Positions 7,646-15,123 of a stretch of DNA of 15,150 nucleotides are shown here, piece after piece. Position 1 is the stretch's first letter; each line of letters opens with the position of its first letter. The notes beneath the pieces are model-generated. The model ran no database searches and was not told where the DNA came from. It was given only the letters and a program-made list of their open reading frames with translations. Source of the stretch: Flavobacteriaceae bacterium (GTDB taxonomy: Bacteria; Bacteroidota; Bacteroidia; Flavobacteriales; Flavobacteriaceae). Made by a program: the position numbers and the translations under genes. The stretch lies in assembly GCA_013214425.1 (NCBI GenBank), contig JABSPN010000032.1:1-15150 (forward strand). The letters run 5' to 3'.

Positions 7646-7676
7646 CAAATCTACATTTTATTTTACTATTTACAAA
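7646..7676 (-). promoter_or_regulatory. Bacteroidota-type promoter for the MORN-like gene
   Basis: On the - strand TTTG (7676-7673), a 19-bp spacer and TAGATTTG (7653-7646) match the primary sigma consensus of Bacteroidota (TTTG, 19-21 bp, TAnnTTTG) at every fixed position. Transcription would begin near 7640, giving a leader of about 30 bases to ATG 7610. Confidence 0.7.
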
Positions 7677-7683
7677 CTTTCAC

Positions 7684-7701
7684 GTAACAATTTCTTAACA
7701 T
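7684..7701 (+). promoter_or_regulatory. TTAACA-type 11-bp direct repeat (candidate Pho-box-type operator)
   Basis: GTAACA (7684-7689), five bases, TTAACA (7695-7700): the same two-repeat, 11-bp layout as upstream of the TonB receptor. It lies 7 bp beyond the -33 element of the - strand promoter and 149 bp before the phosphate transporter start. It could therefore act on either gene, although its orientation faces the transporter. Confidence 0.45.
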
Positions 7702-7760
7702 TAGGGCAAAACTCAAGATTAGAAAGCACTTATTTAGTTGATCTACAATTATTTACGTAT

Positions 7761-7826
7761 GTTAACATTGAAACAGGTAACGTAACATTAACTTAACATA
7801 AGGATTCGAAATAAATATCACATTTG
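7761..7826 (+). promoter_or_regulatory. Tandem TTAACA-type operator and candidate promoter of the phosphate transporter gene
   Basis: GTAACGTAACA (7777-7787) and TTAACTTAACA (7788-7798) are adjacent 11-bp repeats with 9 of 11 bases equal. They contain GTAACA-N5-TTAACA. A further TTAACAT lies at 7762-7768, 31 bp before the TTAACAT at 7793. A -7-like CACATTTG (7819-7826, one mismatch to TAnnTTTG) follows 20 bp later. The second repeat occupies the place of a -33 element, as activator boxes of the PhoB/PhoP type do. The start codon is 23 bp after the -7 element. Confidence 0.5.
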
Positions 7827-7849
7827 TATATTGTATATAGCATAGACAC

Positions 7850-10072
7850 ATGGAGAATTATTATTTATTTTTAATCATTGCTTTAGCTGCCTTAGCCATT
7901 GCAGATCTGGTAGTTGGTGTTAGTAATGATGCGGTAAACTTCTTAAACTCAGCACTAGGATCTAAAGCAGTTTCATTCAGAACTGTAATGATCGTTGCTA
8001 GTATTGGTATTGCGTGTGGAGCTATATTCTCAAGTGGTTTAATGGAAGTTGCCCGAAAGGGAATATTCGTCCCCAGTGAATTTATGTTTAGTGAAATCAT
8101 GATCATTTTTATGGCGGTTATGATTACTGATATCATTCTCCTCGACTTTTTTAACAGTATAGGATTACCCACCTCTACTACAGTCTCTATTGTTTTTGAA
8201 TTATTAGGTGCCGCTGTATGCGTTGCGCTGATTAAAATGAGTACCAATGACGAGTCATTCAACAACTTATTCAATTATATTAATACTGAAACAGCAACTA
8301 AAATTATTATCGGAATCTTTGCTTCCGTCTTTATCGCTTTTCTGGTTGGTGCGGTTGTTCAGTATGTCTCACGTTTTGTCTTATCTTTCGAATTTGAGAA
8401 TAAAGCCACATGGGTTTCAGGAATATTTGGTGGTTTAGCCTTGGCAGCCATCAGTTACTTTATCTTGATCAAAGGATTAAAAGGTACCGATTTAATTTCT
8501 AAAGAAAATTTAGCCTACATAAAAGACAATCCATGGCCAATTATTGGAGCTAACATAGTGGTATGGACTATTGTTTCTTTTATTCTAACTGCATTAAAAA
8601 CCAATATCTATAAAACGATCATTGTTGTTGGGACATTCGCTTTAGCCTTAGCATTTGCTGGGAACGACTTGGTTAACTTTATTGGAGTCCCTATTGCTTC
8701 CTGGCAAGCTTTTCAGGAGTGGATGGGCTCTGGAGTAGATCCTACTACATTTTCAATGGAAGTATTAGGTAAGAAGGTTGAAACCCCTACTCATTTCTTG
8801 GTCGTAGCTGGTTTAATCATGGTATTAACGCTGTGGATGTCGAAAAAAGCGCGTAAGGTTGTCAAAACTTCTATTGATCTTTCCAGACAAGATGAAGGAC
8901 AAGAACGTTTTAAACCCAACTACCTTTCACGAGTTTTGGTTAGAGGGGTGATACAAATGAACAGAGGTATTACCGCTATTACTCCTGAATCGCTGAGAGA
9001 AAAAATTAATACGCAATTCACGAAGCCAGTTCCGAAGAGAAAAATAGCCACAGCTGACCTACCAGCTTTTGATATGGTTCGAGCCGCTGTAAATCTTGTC
9101 GTAGCGAGTGTCTTAATTTCTTTGGCTACTTCAATGAAACTACCATTATCTACAACCTATGTTACCTTTATGGTTGCGATGGGAACCTCATTAGCGGATA
9201 GAGCTTGGGGAACTGAAAGTGCCGTTTACAGGGTTGCTGGTGTGTTGAATGTAATTGGAGGTTGGTTCTTAACAGCCTTAATTGCCTTTACTACCGCAGC
9301 GATTTTTGCCTTTACCATTCACAAATTTGATTCTTATGCGATCATCGCCTTATTAATTTTAGCTGTTGGACTATTAGTAAGAAGTTCAATTAAACATAAG
9401 AAGTTAAACGATATTGAACGTACGGAAGACAAACTAAGACGTTCAGAAAGTAATACAATTCAAGGGGTAATAGAAGAAAGTACCGACAACATTTCTTCTT
9501 TCTCTAGAAGAAGTGCTAAATTAATTCATCTTACCATAGATGGTTTAGCCAAGCAAGATTTGGCTACTTTAAAGAAATGTAAAAAAGGGGTTGCCAAATT
9601 AGATGCCGAATTAGAAGAATTAAAAGATAATATCTTCTACTTCATCAAAAACCTTGAAGAATCAAGTGTTGGTGCTAGTAACTTTTACATCTCTATTTTA
9701 GGGTATTTACAAGATATGACTCAGTCTATTCAATACATCACTAAAACGAGTCATAAACACGTTAATAACAACCACAGAAACCTTCGTTTTAATCAAATCA
9801 AAGATTTAAAAGAAGTAGAAGAACAGCTCTCTTCACTACTGAATAAAGTCAACCAAACTTTTGCTAATCAAAAGCTAGATGACTTAGATTCAATACTGGA
9901 TGATAAGCAAGATTTATTAGATCATGTTAGAGACAAAATTCAGAAGCAAATAGAACGAACTAGAAGTGAAGAATCAAGTCCGAAGAACACGACTTTATAT
10001 TTCAATTTATTAACTGAAATAAAAGATTTTATCAAAGCAACGATGAATCTTTTAGAAATGTATAAGAGATAG
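7850..10072 (+). CDS. PiT-family inorganic phosphate transporter with C-terminal PhoU-like domain
   Basis: A 740-residue protein. Residues 1-510 are the PiT (PHO4) permease with its inverted repeat halves: GVSNDAVNFLNSALGSKAVS (23-42) and AFAGNDLVNFIGVPIAS (268-284) are the two Asn-Asp signature motifs. GLPTSTT (105-111) and KLPLSTT (430-436) are the paired STT loops. About ten or more hydrophobic helices are visible. PiT proteins move phosphate, as a metal complex or with Na+ or H+, across the inner membrane at low affinity. Classic members are about 500 residues long. The last 225 residues here are a soluble helical, coiled region (about 515-740) resembling PhoU/DUF47 proteins, which gate phosphate transporters. 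The gene stands behind TTAACA-type repeats and ends 1 bp from the convergent RDD gene, with no terminator between them. Substrate coupling cannot be read from the sequence. Confidence 0.92.
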   Translation: MENYYLFLIIALAALAIADLVVGVSNDAVNFLNSALGSKAVSFRTVMIVASIGIACGAIFSSGLMEVARKGIFVPSEFMFSEIMIIFMAVMITDIILLDFFNSIGLPTSTTVSIVFELLGAAVCVALIKMSTNDESFNNLFNYINTETATKIIIGIFASVFIAFLVGAVVQYVSRFVLSFEFENKATWVSGIFGGLALAAISYFILIKGLKGTDLISKENLAYIKDNPWPIIGANIVVWTIVSFILTALKTNIYKTIIVVGTFALALAFAGNDLVNFIGVPIASWQAFQEWMGSGVDPTTFSMEVLGKKVETPTHFLVVAGLIMVLTLWMSKKARKVVKTSIDLSRQDEGQERFKPNYLSRVLVRGVIQMNRGITAITPESLREKINTQFTKPVPKRKIATADLPAFDMVRAAVNLVVASVLISLATSMKLPLSTTYVTFMVAMGTSLADRAWGTESAVYRVAGVLNVIGGWFLTALIAFTTAAIFAFTIHKFDSYAIIALLILAVGLLVRSSIKHKKLNDIERTEDKLRRSESNTIQGVIEESTDNISSFSRRSAKLIHLTIDGLAKQDLATLKKCKKGVAKLDAELEELKDNIFYFIKNLEESSVGASNFYISILGYLQDMTQSIQYITKTSHKHVNNNHRNLRFNQIKDLKEVEEQLSSLLNKVNQTFANQKLDDLDSILDDKQDLLDHVRDKIQKQIERTRSEESSPKNTTLYFNLLTEIKDFIKATMNLLEMYKR

Positions 10073-10073
10073 A

Positions 10074-10589
10074 TTAATCAAAATCTTCTTCGCCAATTTC
10101 TCCTAACTTATTTAGGCTTTCAAACAATTGCTTTTGTTCTTCTTGGGTTTTTACATCTACCACATAAGTTTTTGATAAGCTATCGTGCCATCCTCTACCC
10201 TTGCTTCCTAAAAAAGAAAAATGATTAAAAGGAATCATTCTACATAAACTTCGCCCTATTATAGAACCCACGGAAGGCTTGTTACCATTTTCATCAACCA
10301 CTATAGTTTTGGTTAACATTTTTCCAATCGTTTTTTGCGTCCAACACTCGAAAACAATATAATAAAGTGAAAATAGAACTCCCGTAACTAAATAATCTAC
10401 AACTGGATTGATATGCTCCAACCACATCAACATTTCATAATCTCCAGAAGACTCAGCCATAACTCCAAGAAGAATGCCTACAGCAGAGAATAAACTAGTT
10501 ACAAGTATTCTGTCAATTATATAATTAGCAAATCGTTTCCCTTTACCAGCATACATGCTTTCTTTAATTTTGAATGTTTCGTTAGTCAT
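10074..10589 (-). CDS. RDD family membrane protein
   Basis: A 171-residue protein. The RDD signature is present: GKRFANYIIDRILV near the N-terminus (Arg19, Asp26) and WHDSLSKTYVV (Asp136) near the end. Two hydrophobic helices lie at about 25-44 and 64-82, and the family loop TIGKMLTKTIVVD at 87-99. The tail (148-171) is acidic. RDD proteins are small membrane proteins of mostly unknown function; some are proposed to be ion antiporters. The frame stays open upstream to 10655, but that extension would run through the nrdA terminator (10620-10647) and the promoter element (10611-10618). ATG 10589 is therefore the better start. The gene follows nrdA but has its own promoter candidate, so it is probably not part of that operon. 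Confidence 0.85.
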   Translation of the reverse strand: MTNETFKIKESMYAGKGKRFANYIIDRILVTSLFSAVGILLGVMAESSGDYEMLMWLEHINPVVDYLVTGVLFSLYYIVFECWTQKTIGKMLTKTIVVDENGNKPSVGSIIGRSLCRMIPFNHFSFLGSKGRGWHDSLSKTYVVDVKTQEEQKQLFESLNKLGEIGEEDFD

Positions 10590-10610
10590 AATTTTAATTT
10601 TCCATTCTTT

Positions 10611-10618
10611 CAAATATA
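10611..10618 (-). promoter_or_regulatory. -7 promoter element for the RDD gene
   Basis: TATATTTG on the - strand is a perfect TAnnTTTG element, 21 bp before ATG 10589. No TTTG is found 19-21 bp upstream, because that place is taken by the nrdA terminator hairpin. The promoter directly abuts the terminator's T-run. Confidence 0.5.
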
Positions 10619-10619
10619 A

Positions 10620-10647
10620 AAAAAGAGGTCTAATTAGACCTCTTTTT
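10620..10647. terminator. Palindromic intrinsic terminator after nrdA
   Basis: AAAAAGAGGTCTAA (10620-10633) is followed at once by its exact reverse complement TTAGACCTCTTTTT (10634-10647). The folded RNA would have a GAGGTC/GACCTC core with a TAATTA loop and an A/T-flanked base, ending in a T-run on the - strand. It lies 37 bp after the nrdA stop. Confidence 0.85.
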
Positions 10648-10684
10648 ACCTTCACACATCTTAAAACTTAAAGCATTTAAAATT

Positions 10685-13153
10685 TTAAGATCCACACATT
10701 AAACAATCATCATCTCCTTCACTCGCTTTCGCTTGTGCAAGCATTTGCTTGTACTCATCAGGAGAGATGGCTTCAGTTTCAATAGAATTAATTGCGATTT
10801 GCTTACGCTTCTCTACAATACGTTCCATTGCATTCGTTTGCTCTTCTAGAGCTGTTTCTGTATTAGCTACAGGTTGCTCTTTCTTCTCTGCACTTAATGT
10901 GAATTTCTTTGCATCTACTGCAGATTTAGTTCTTAGATAGTACATTCCTGTTTTTAATCCAGACTTCCAGGCATAGAAGTGCATAGAGGTTAATTTTGCG
11001 AAGGTCGCTCCCTCCATAAATAGGTTCAGTGATTGGGACTGATCGATAAAATATCCTCTCTGGCGAGACATATCAATGATGTCTTTCATACTTAATTCCC
11101 AGACAGTTTTATACAAATCTTTTATTTCTTGAGGAATGACATCAATATGTTGAATTGATCCATTCGCTCTCATAATAGCTGCTTTTAATTCTTCACTCCA
11201 CAAACCTAAATCTACAAGATCTTCAAGCAGGTGCTTATTCACAATAATGAATTCTCCTGAAAGTACTCTTCTTGTATAGATATTAGAGGTATAAGGCTCG
11301 AAACATTCGTTGTTACCCAAAATCTGAGACGTAGATGCCGTAGGCATTGGAGCCATCAATAATGAGTTTCTCACTCCATGCTCTACCACTTCTTTACGCA
11401 ATGAAGCCCAATCCCATCTTCCGCTTAAATCTTCATCCTTAACTCCCCACATATTGTATTGGAATTCTCCTTGTGACATTGGCGAACCTTTGAATGTTGA
11501 ATAGGCTCCTTCTTCTTTGGCCATCTCCATTGAAGCAGTAACAGCTGCGAAATAGATCGTTTCGAAGATTTCTTGATTTAATTGTTTTGCTTCATCACTT
11601 GTAAATGGCAAACGAAGTTTGATGAATGTATCAGCTAAACCTTGAACTCCTAATCCGATTGGGCGGTGTCTCATATTTGAGTTTTCAGCTTCAATAACCG
11701 GATAGTAATTTCTATCAATTACTTTATTCAGGTTCTTGGTAACACGCTTCGTTACTTTGAATAACTCTTCGTGATTGTACTTACCCTCTGTAATAAACAT
11801 GGGTAAAGCAATCGACGCTAAGTTACATACAGCCACTTCATCTTCCGAAGTATATTCTAAAATCTCAGTACATAAGTTAGACGAACGAATTGTTCCTAAA
11901 TTCTTCTGATTAGATTTCTTATTCGCTGCATCTTTATACAACATATAAGGTGTTCCTGTTTCAATTTGAGACTCTAAGATCTTTTCCCAAAGTTCTCTCG
12001 CCTTGATCACTTTTCTTCCTTTTCCTTCTTGCTCGTATTGCGCATAAAGTTTTTCGAAATCTTCTCCATATACATCATATAAACCAGGACACTCGTTTGG
12101 ACACATTAACGTCCACTCAGCATCATTCTGCACACGCTCCATGAATAAATCAGAGATCCACATCGCATAGAATAAATCTCTAGCCCGCATTTCTTCTTTT
12201 CCGTGATTCTTTTTCAGGTCAAGGAAATCGAAAATATCGGCATGCCAAGGTTCCATATAAATAGCGAAAGAACCTTTTCTTTTTCCTCCACCCTGATCTA
12301 CATAACGAGCCGTATCATTAAATACACGAAGCATTGGCACTATACCATTAGAAGTACCGTTTGTTCCAGAAATATAAGAGCCTGTTGCTCTAATATTGTG
12401 AATAGACAATCCAATACCCCCTGCTGATTGTGAAATTTTAGCTGTTTGCTTTAATGTATCATAAATACCATCAATACTATCATCTTTCATTGTCAATAAG
12501 AAACACGAAGACATTTGCGGTTTTGGTGTTCCAGAGTTAAACAATGTAGGCGTAGCATGTGTAAAGTATTTTTTAGACATTAGGTTGTAAGTCTCTAATG
12601 CCGCTTCAATATTATCTGGATGAATTCCAACAGACACCCTCATTAGCATGTGCTGAGGACGTTCAACTATTTGTCCATTAAGCTTGAATAGATAAGAACG
12701 CTCAAGAGTCTTGAATCCAAAATAATCATACCCAAAATCTCTATTGTAAATAATAGCAGAATCCAGCTCATCAGCGTTTTCTTGAATAACTTTATATACC
12801 TCATCTGATAAAAGAGGTGCCTTTTTACCTGTTCTTGGATTTACATAAGTATATAAATCTCTCATAGTTTCAGAGAACGATTTTTTAGTATTCTTATGTA
12901 AGTTTGAAACGGAAATTCTCGCTGCTAATTTAGCGTAATCTGGATGCGTTGTCGTCATCGTCGCAGCAGTTTCGGCTGCCAGATTATCTAATTCTGTAGT
13001 CGTAACCCCATCATATAAACCCTCTATAACTCGCATAGCCACTTTCACAGGGTCTACCAAGTCATTTAACTCATAACAGAGTTTCTTGATCCTTGCGGTA
13101 ATTTTGTCGAACATTACCGGCTCTTTTCTTCCGTCTCTTTTTTGTACAAACAT
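10685..13153 (-). CDS. nrdA: Class Ia ribonucleotide reductase, large (alpha) subunit
   Basis: An 822-residue R1 protein that makes deoxyribonucleotides from ribonucleoside diphosphates in the cytoplasm. An ATP-cone (about 1-90, starting VQKRDGRKEPVMFDKIT) gives allosteric activity control. The catalytic barrel has the redox pair C217 (PQMSSCFLL) and C443 (DEVAVCNLAS), the radical site N426, C428, E430 (SSNLCTE), and Tyr738/Tyr739 (GMYYLRT) for radical transfer. The C-terminal tail ends CLMCGS, with C817 and C820 for re-reduction. The whole chain closely resembles eukaryotic RRM1 (for example RPQHMLMRVSVGIH, and the same CLMCGS end), which is known for the Bacteroidota group of class Ia enzymes. 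It lies downstream of nrdB in an unusual beta-then-alpha order with a 151-bp spacer, and ends at the 10620-10647 terminator. Confidence 0.98.
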   Translation of the reverse strand: MFVQKRDGRKEPVMFDKITARIKKLCYELNDLVDPVKVAMRVIEGLYDGVTTTELDNLAAETAATMTTTHPDYAKLAARISVSNLHKNTKKSFSETMRDLYTYVNPRTGKKAPLLSDEVYKVIQENADELDSAIIYNRDFGYDYFGFKTLERSYLFKLNGQIVERPQHMLMRVSVGIHPDNIEAALETYNLMSKKYFTHATPTLFNSGTPKPQMSSCFLLTMKDDSIDGIYDTLKQTAKISQSAGGIGLSIHNIRATGSYISGTNGTSNGIVPMLRVFNDTARYVDQGGGKRKGSFAIYMEPWHADIFDFLDLKKNHGKEEMRARDLFYAMWISDLFMERVQNDAEWTLMCPNECPGLYDVYGEDFEKLYAQYEQEGKGRKVIKARELWEKILESQIETGTPYMLYKDAANKKSNQKNLGTIRSSNLCTEILEYTSEDEVAVCNLASIALPMFITEGKYNHEELFKVTKRVTKNLNKVIDRNYYPVIEAENSNMRHRPIGLGVQGLADTFIKLRLPFTSDEAKQLNQEIFETIYFAAVTASMEMAKEEGAYSTFKGSPMSQGEFQYNMWGVKDEDLSGRWDWASLRKEVVEHGVRNSLLMAPMPTASTSQILGNNECFEPYTSNIYTRRVLSGEFIIVNKHLLEDLVDLGLWSEELKAAIMRANGSIQHIDVIPQEIKDLYKTVWELSMKDIIDMSRQRGYFIDQSQSLNLFMEGATFAKLTSMHFYAWKSGLKTGMYYLRTKSAVDAKKFTLSAEKKEQPVANTETALEEQTNAMERIVEKRKQIAINSIETEAISPDEYKQMLAQAKASEGDDDCLMCGS

Positions 13154-13174
13154 GCTTGCTCTTTACGTTTTTTA

Positions 13175-13194
13175 AATTCCAACTCGTTGGAATT
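13175..13194. promoter_or_regulatory. 20-bp palindrome in the nrdB-nrdA spacer, just before nrdA
   Basis: AATTCCAAC and GTTGGAATT form a perfect 9-bp inverted repeat around a two-base centre (13184-13185). Its edge is 21 bp upstream of the nrdA start codon. It could be an operator or a leader-RNA hairpin with a four-base loop. It does not match the NrdR box (ACAC…GTGT) and lacks the T-run of a terminator. Confidence 0.5.
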
Positions 13195-13304
13195 AGTGGT
13201 TATTCTTTAGTCTTTACTTTAAATCGCTATGCGACAAAGTATAGTTAGGTTATAAAAGTGCTAAACTAATTTAGCGGTGGGGTTGGTTGTGATTTTAGGG
13301 TTTG

Positions 13305-14285
13305 CTAAAAATCTGCGTCGAAACTTATTTTGTCTGATCCTTCTTCAGGATTTAACACTCCTGCTTTCTGGTATTCTGAAACTCTCTTTTCAAAGAAGTT
13401 AGTTTTTCCTTGAAGAGAAATCATGTCCATGAAGTCGAATGGATTGGATGCGTTGTACACTTTTTCACATTCTAATTCAACCAGTAGTCTGTCTGTTACA
13501 TACTCTAAATATTGAGTCATCAATTTCGCGTTCATTCCAATTAAGCTAATTGGCAATGATTCTATGATGAATTCTCGCTCAATATTTAATGCATTTACAA
13601 TAATATCTTTAATTCTCTCTTTAGGAACTTTGTTTACCAGATGATTATTGTGTAGGTGTACAGCAAAATCACAGTGTAATCCTTCATCTCTAGAGATTAA
13701 TTCGTTTGAAAAAGTTAATCCAGGCATTAAACCTCTCTTTTTCAACCAGAAAATTGAACAAAATGCTCCTGAAAAGAAAATTCCTTCTACAGCTGCAAAT
13801 GCAATAAGCCTTTCTGCAAAGCTTGGGGATTCAATCCACTTTAATGCCCAGTCTGCTTTTTTCTTAATCGCTGGAAAAACCTCAATAGCTTGAAAAAGCT
13901 TGTTTTTCTCGTCTTCGTCTTTAACATAGGTATCGATAAGAAGAGAATAGGTTTCTGAGTGAATGTTTTCCATCATGATTTGAAATCCGTAGAAAAACTT
14001 TGCTTCAGAATATTGCACTTCATTTACGAAGTTCTCTGCTAAGTTTTCATTTACGATTCCATCAGAAGCAGCAAAAAAGGCTAAAATGTGTTTAATAAAA
14101 TAACGCTCATCATCAGTCAATTTAGTTGCCCAATCTGTAAGATCCTGGTGTAAGTCAATTTCTTCAGCAGTCCAAAAACTCGCCTCTTGCTTTTTATACA
14201 TCTCCCAAATATCGTGATGCTTAATAGGAAAGATTACGAATCTATCTTTATTTCCCTCTAAAATTGGCTCATTTACTACTGACAT
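13305..14285 (-). CDS. nrdB: Class Ia ribonucleotide reductase, small (beta) subunit
   Basis: A 326-residue R2 protein that holds the di-iron/tyrosyl radical cofactor and passes the radical to NrdA. The expected metal ligands are D75 (AASDG), E106 and H109 (MENIHSE), E167 (AVEGIFF), E201 and H204 (RDEGLH). The radical tyrosine is Y113. W38 (FWTAEE) and Y305 (SEYQKAG) match the radical-transfer residues of the mammalian protein. The end FDADF is almost identical to the eukaryotic R2 tail that docks on R1. Long stretches such as FFAASDGIVNENL, WLKKRGLMPGLTFSNELIS and NPFDFM also match RRM2. All key residues are present, so this is a normal active subunit. It is transcribed first, with nrdA 151 bp downstream. 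No perfect TAnnTTTG promoter is seen in the 261 bp upstream, only several one-mismatch versions such as AATCTTTG at 14350-14343. Confidence 0.97.
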   Translation of the reverse strand: MSVVNEPILEGNKDRFVIFPIKHHDIWEMYKKQEASFWTAEEIDLHQDLTDWATKLTDDERYFIKHILAFFAASDGIVNENLAENFVNEVQYSEAKFFYGFQIMMENIHSETYSLLIDTYVKDEDEKNKLFQAIEVFPAIKKKADWALKWIESPSFAERLIAFAAVEGIFFSGAFCSIFWLKKRGLMPGLTFSNELISRDEGLHCDFAVHLHNNHLVNKVPKERIKDIIVNALNIEREFIIESLPISLIGMNAKLMTQYLEYVTDRLLVELECEKVYNASNPFDFMDMISLQGKTNFFEKRVSEYQKAGVLNPEEGSDKISFDADF

Positions 14286-14428
14286 CGTTACTTAATTAAA
14301 GCGTTAAATAATTTTTGTGTTTATCCTCTGATTTGATTATAACAAAGATTTAAAATGTGAAGCAAAAAAACGAAGATTCACACCAAACATTTTTAACAAA
14401 GTTTTTAACATTTGTTTAAATCTCTTGA

Positions 14429-14440
14429 AACACTAGTGTT
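14429..14440. promoter_or_regulatory. 12-bp palindrome upstream of nrdB
   Basis: AACACTAGTGTT is a perfect palindrome about 145 bp before the nrdB start, in the 261-bp gap between nrdB and the DUF3109-family gene. The ACAC…GTGT ends recall NrdR boxes, but only two bases separate them instead of about eight, so it is not a standard site. Role unknown. The rest of the gap holds AT-rich sequence without a recognisable gene. Confidence 0.3.
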
Positions 14441-14546
14441 CATAGGGGTTTTGCTTAACCTTTTGATTGTTAGGTTTTTGAGATTTAAGCTCGTCGATTA
14501 GTTACTATAAAATAAGGAAATATTCATAATCTAAAAAAGTTTCTAA

Positions 14547-15110
14547 TTAAATTTTTTTGGCAACTTTTTCTAATTCTTCATACCAACCTTTTCCAAATTT
14601 TCTAATTAAGGCTTCTTTGACAAATTTATAGATTGGGGCCTGTAGTTCTTTACCTAAACTACACGCATCATCACAGATATGCCAACGATGGTAATTTATT
14701 GCTGTAAACTCACTGAAATCTTTAGTTCTTACTGGATATAAATGGCAGGAAATTGGTTTTTTAAAGTCCAATTCCCCTTTATTATAAGCTTCTTCAATTC
14801 CACATAGTGCCGTTTCATTTTCACCAAAAACAACATAGGCGCATTCGTGATTATTCACTAAAGGGGTTTCTAAATCTCCAAGATCGGTTACAATAGATGT
14901 TCCCAGCTTTTCGATCGCTTCGACCCCCTCTTTTCTAAGAAAGGGTTTTACCTTAGGATAAATTTCTTCCAGTTTTGTTACTTCTTCGGGCTCTAAAGGT
15001 GCTCCAGCATCTCCTTCGACACAACAAATCCCCTTACAAGCTTTTAAATTGCACACAAAATCTTTATCGATTATATCTTCTGAAACCAGTGTTTTTCCTA
15101 ATTGAAACAT
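14547..15110 (-). CDS. DUF3109 family cysteine-rich protein, probable metal-binding
   Basis: A 187-residue soluble protein of a family common in Bacteroidota. The start MFQLGKTLVS followed by FVCNLKACKGICCVEGDAGAPL is the family hallmark. Nine cysteines are present: C20, C25, C29 and C30 in the first cluster, then C90, C103, C122 (SCHLYPVR), C146 and C150 (HICDDAC). The pattern recalls the zinc- or iron-binding CxxCxxxCC proteins, so a metal site or cluster is likely; the biochemical role is unknown. An in-frame ATG at 15128 would add six residues (MVTFVA), but homologues as I know them begin at the MFQ/MIQ methionine. A promoter-like TACTTTTG just upstream also argues for 15110. It faces the same way as nrdB but lies 261 bp before it, so joint transcription is uncertain. 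Confidence 0.85.
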   Translation of the reverse strand: MFQLGKTLVSEDIIDKDFVCNLKACKGICCVEGDAGAPLEPEEVTKLEEIYPKVKPFLRKEGVEAIEKLGTSIVTDLGDLETPLVNNHECAYVVFGENETALCGIEEAYNKGELDFKKPISCHLYPVRTKDFSEFTAINYHRWHICDDACSLGKELQAPIYKFVKEALIRKFGKGWYEELEKVAKKI

Positions 15111-15115
15111 GGCAA

Positions 15116-15123
15116 CAAAAGTA
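15116..15123 (-). promoter_or_regulatory. Candidate -7 element very close to the DUF3109-family start
   Basis: TACTTTTG on the - strand fits TAnnTTTG exactly and ends 5 bp before ATG 15110. If it is used, the transcript would start at or next to the ATG, giving a leaderless or nearly leaderless mRNA. No clear -33 TTTG lies in the remaining bases of the window, so the match may be chance. Confidence 0.35.

Noticed and set aside
7861..8274. 137-codon open frame on the - strand inside the phosphate transporter gene
   Set aside because: It is fully antisense to conserved PiT motifs, low in complexity, and has no recognisable domain or start context. It is a shadow of the real gene.
14391..14412. 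TTTTTAACAAAG followed by TTTTTAACATTT upstream of nrdB, similar to the TTAACA boxes
   Set aside because: The TAAC cores are 12 bp apart rather than 11 and lie in a run of T and A. This geometry differs from the other boxes and looks like AT-rich chance.
14429..14440. AACACTAGTGTT as an NrdR box for the ribonucleotide reductase genes
   Set aside because: NrdR boxes have about eight bases between ACAC and GTGT and usually occur in pairs. Here there are two bases and no second copy.
14532..14557. A-run and T-run around the DUF3109-family stop codon as a terminator
   Set aside because: Pairing would be only A-T with a long loop and no GC core, so it is too weak to call.
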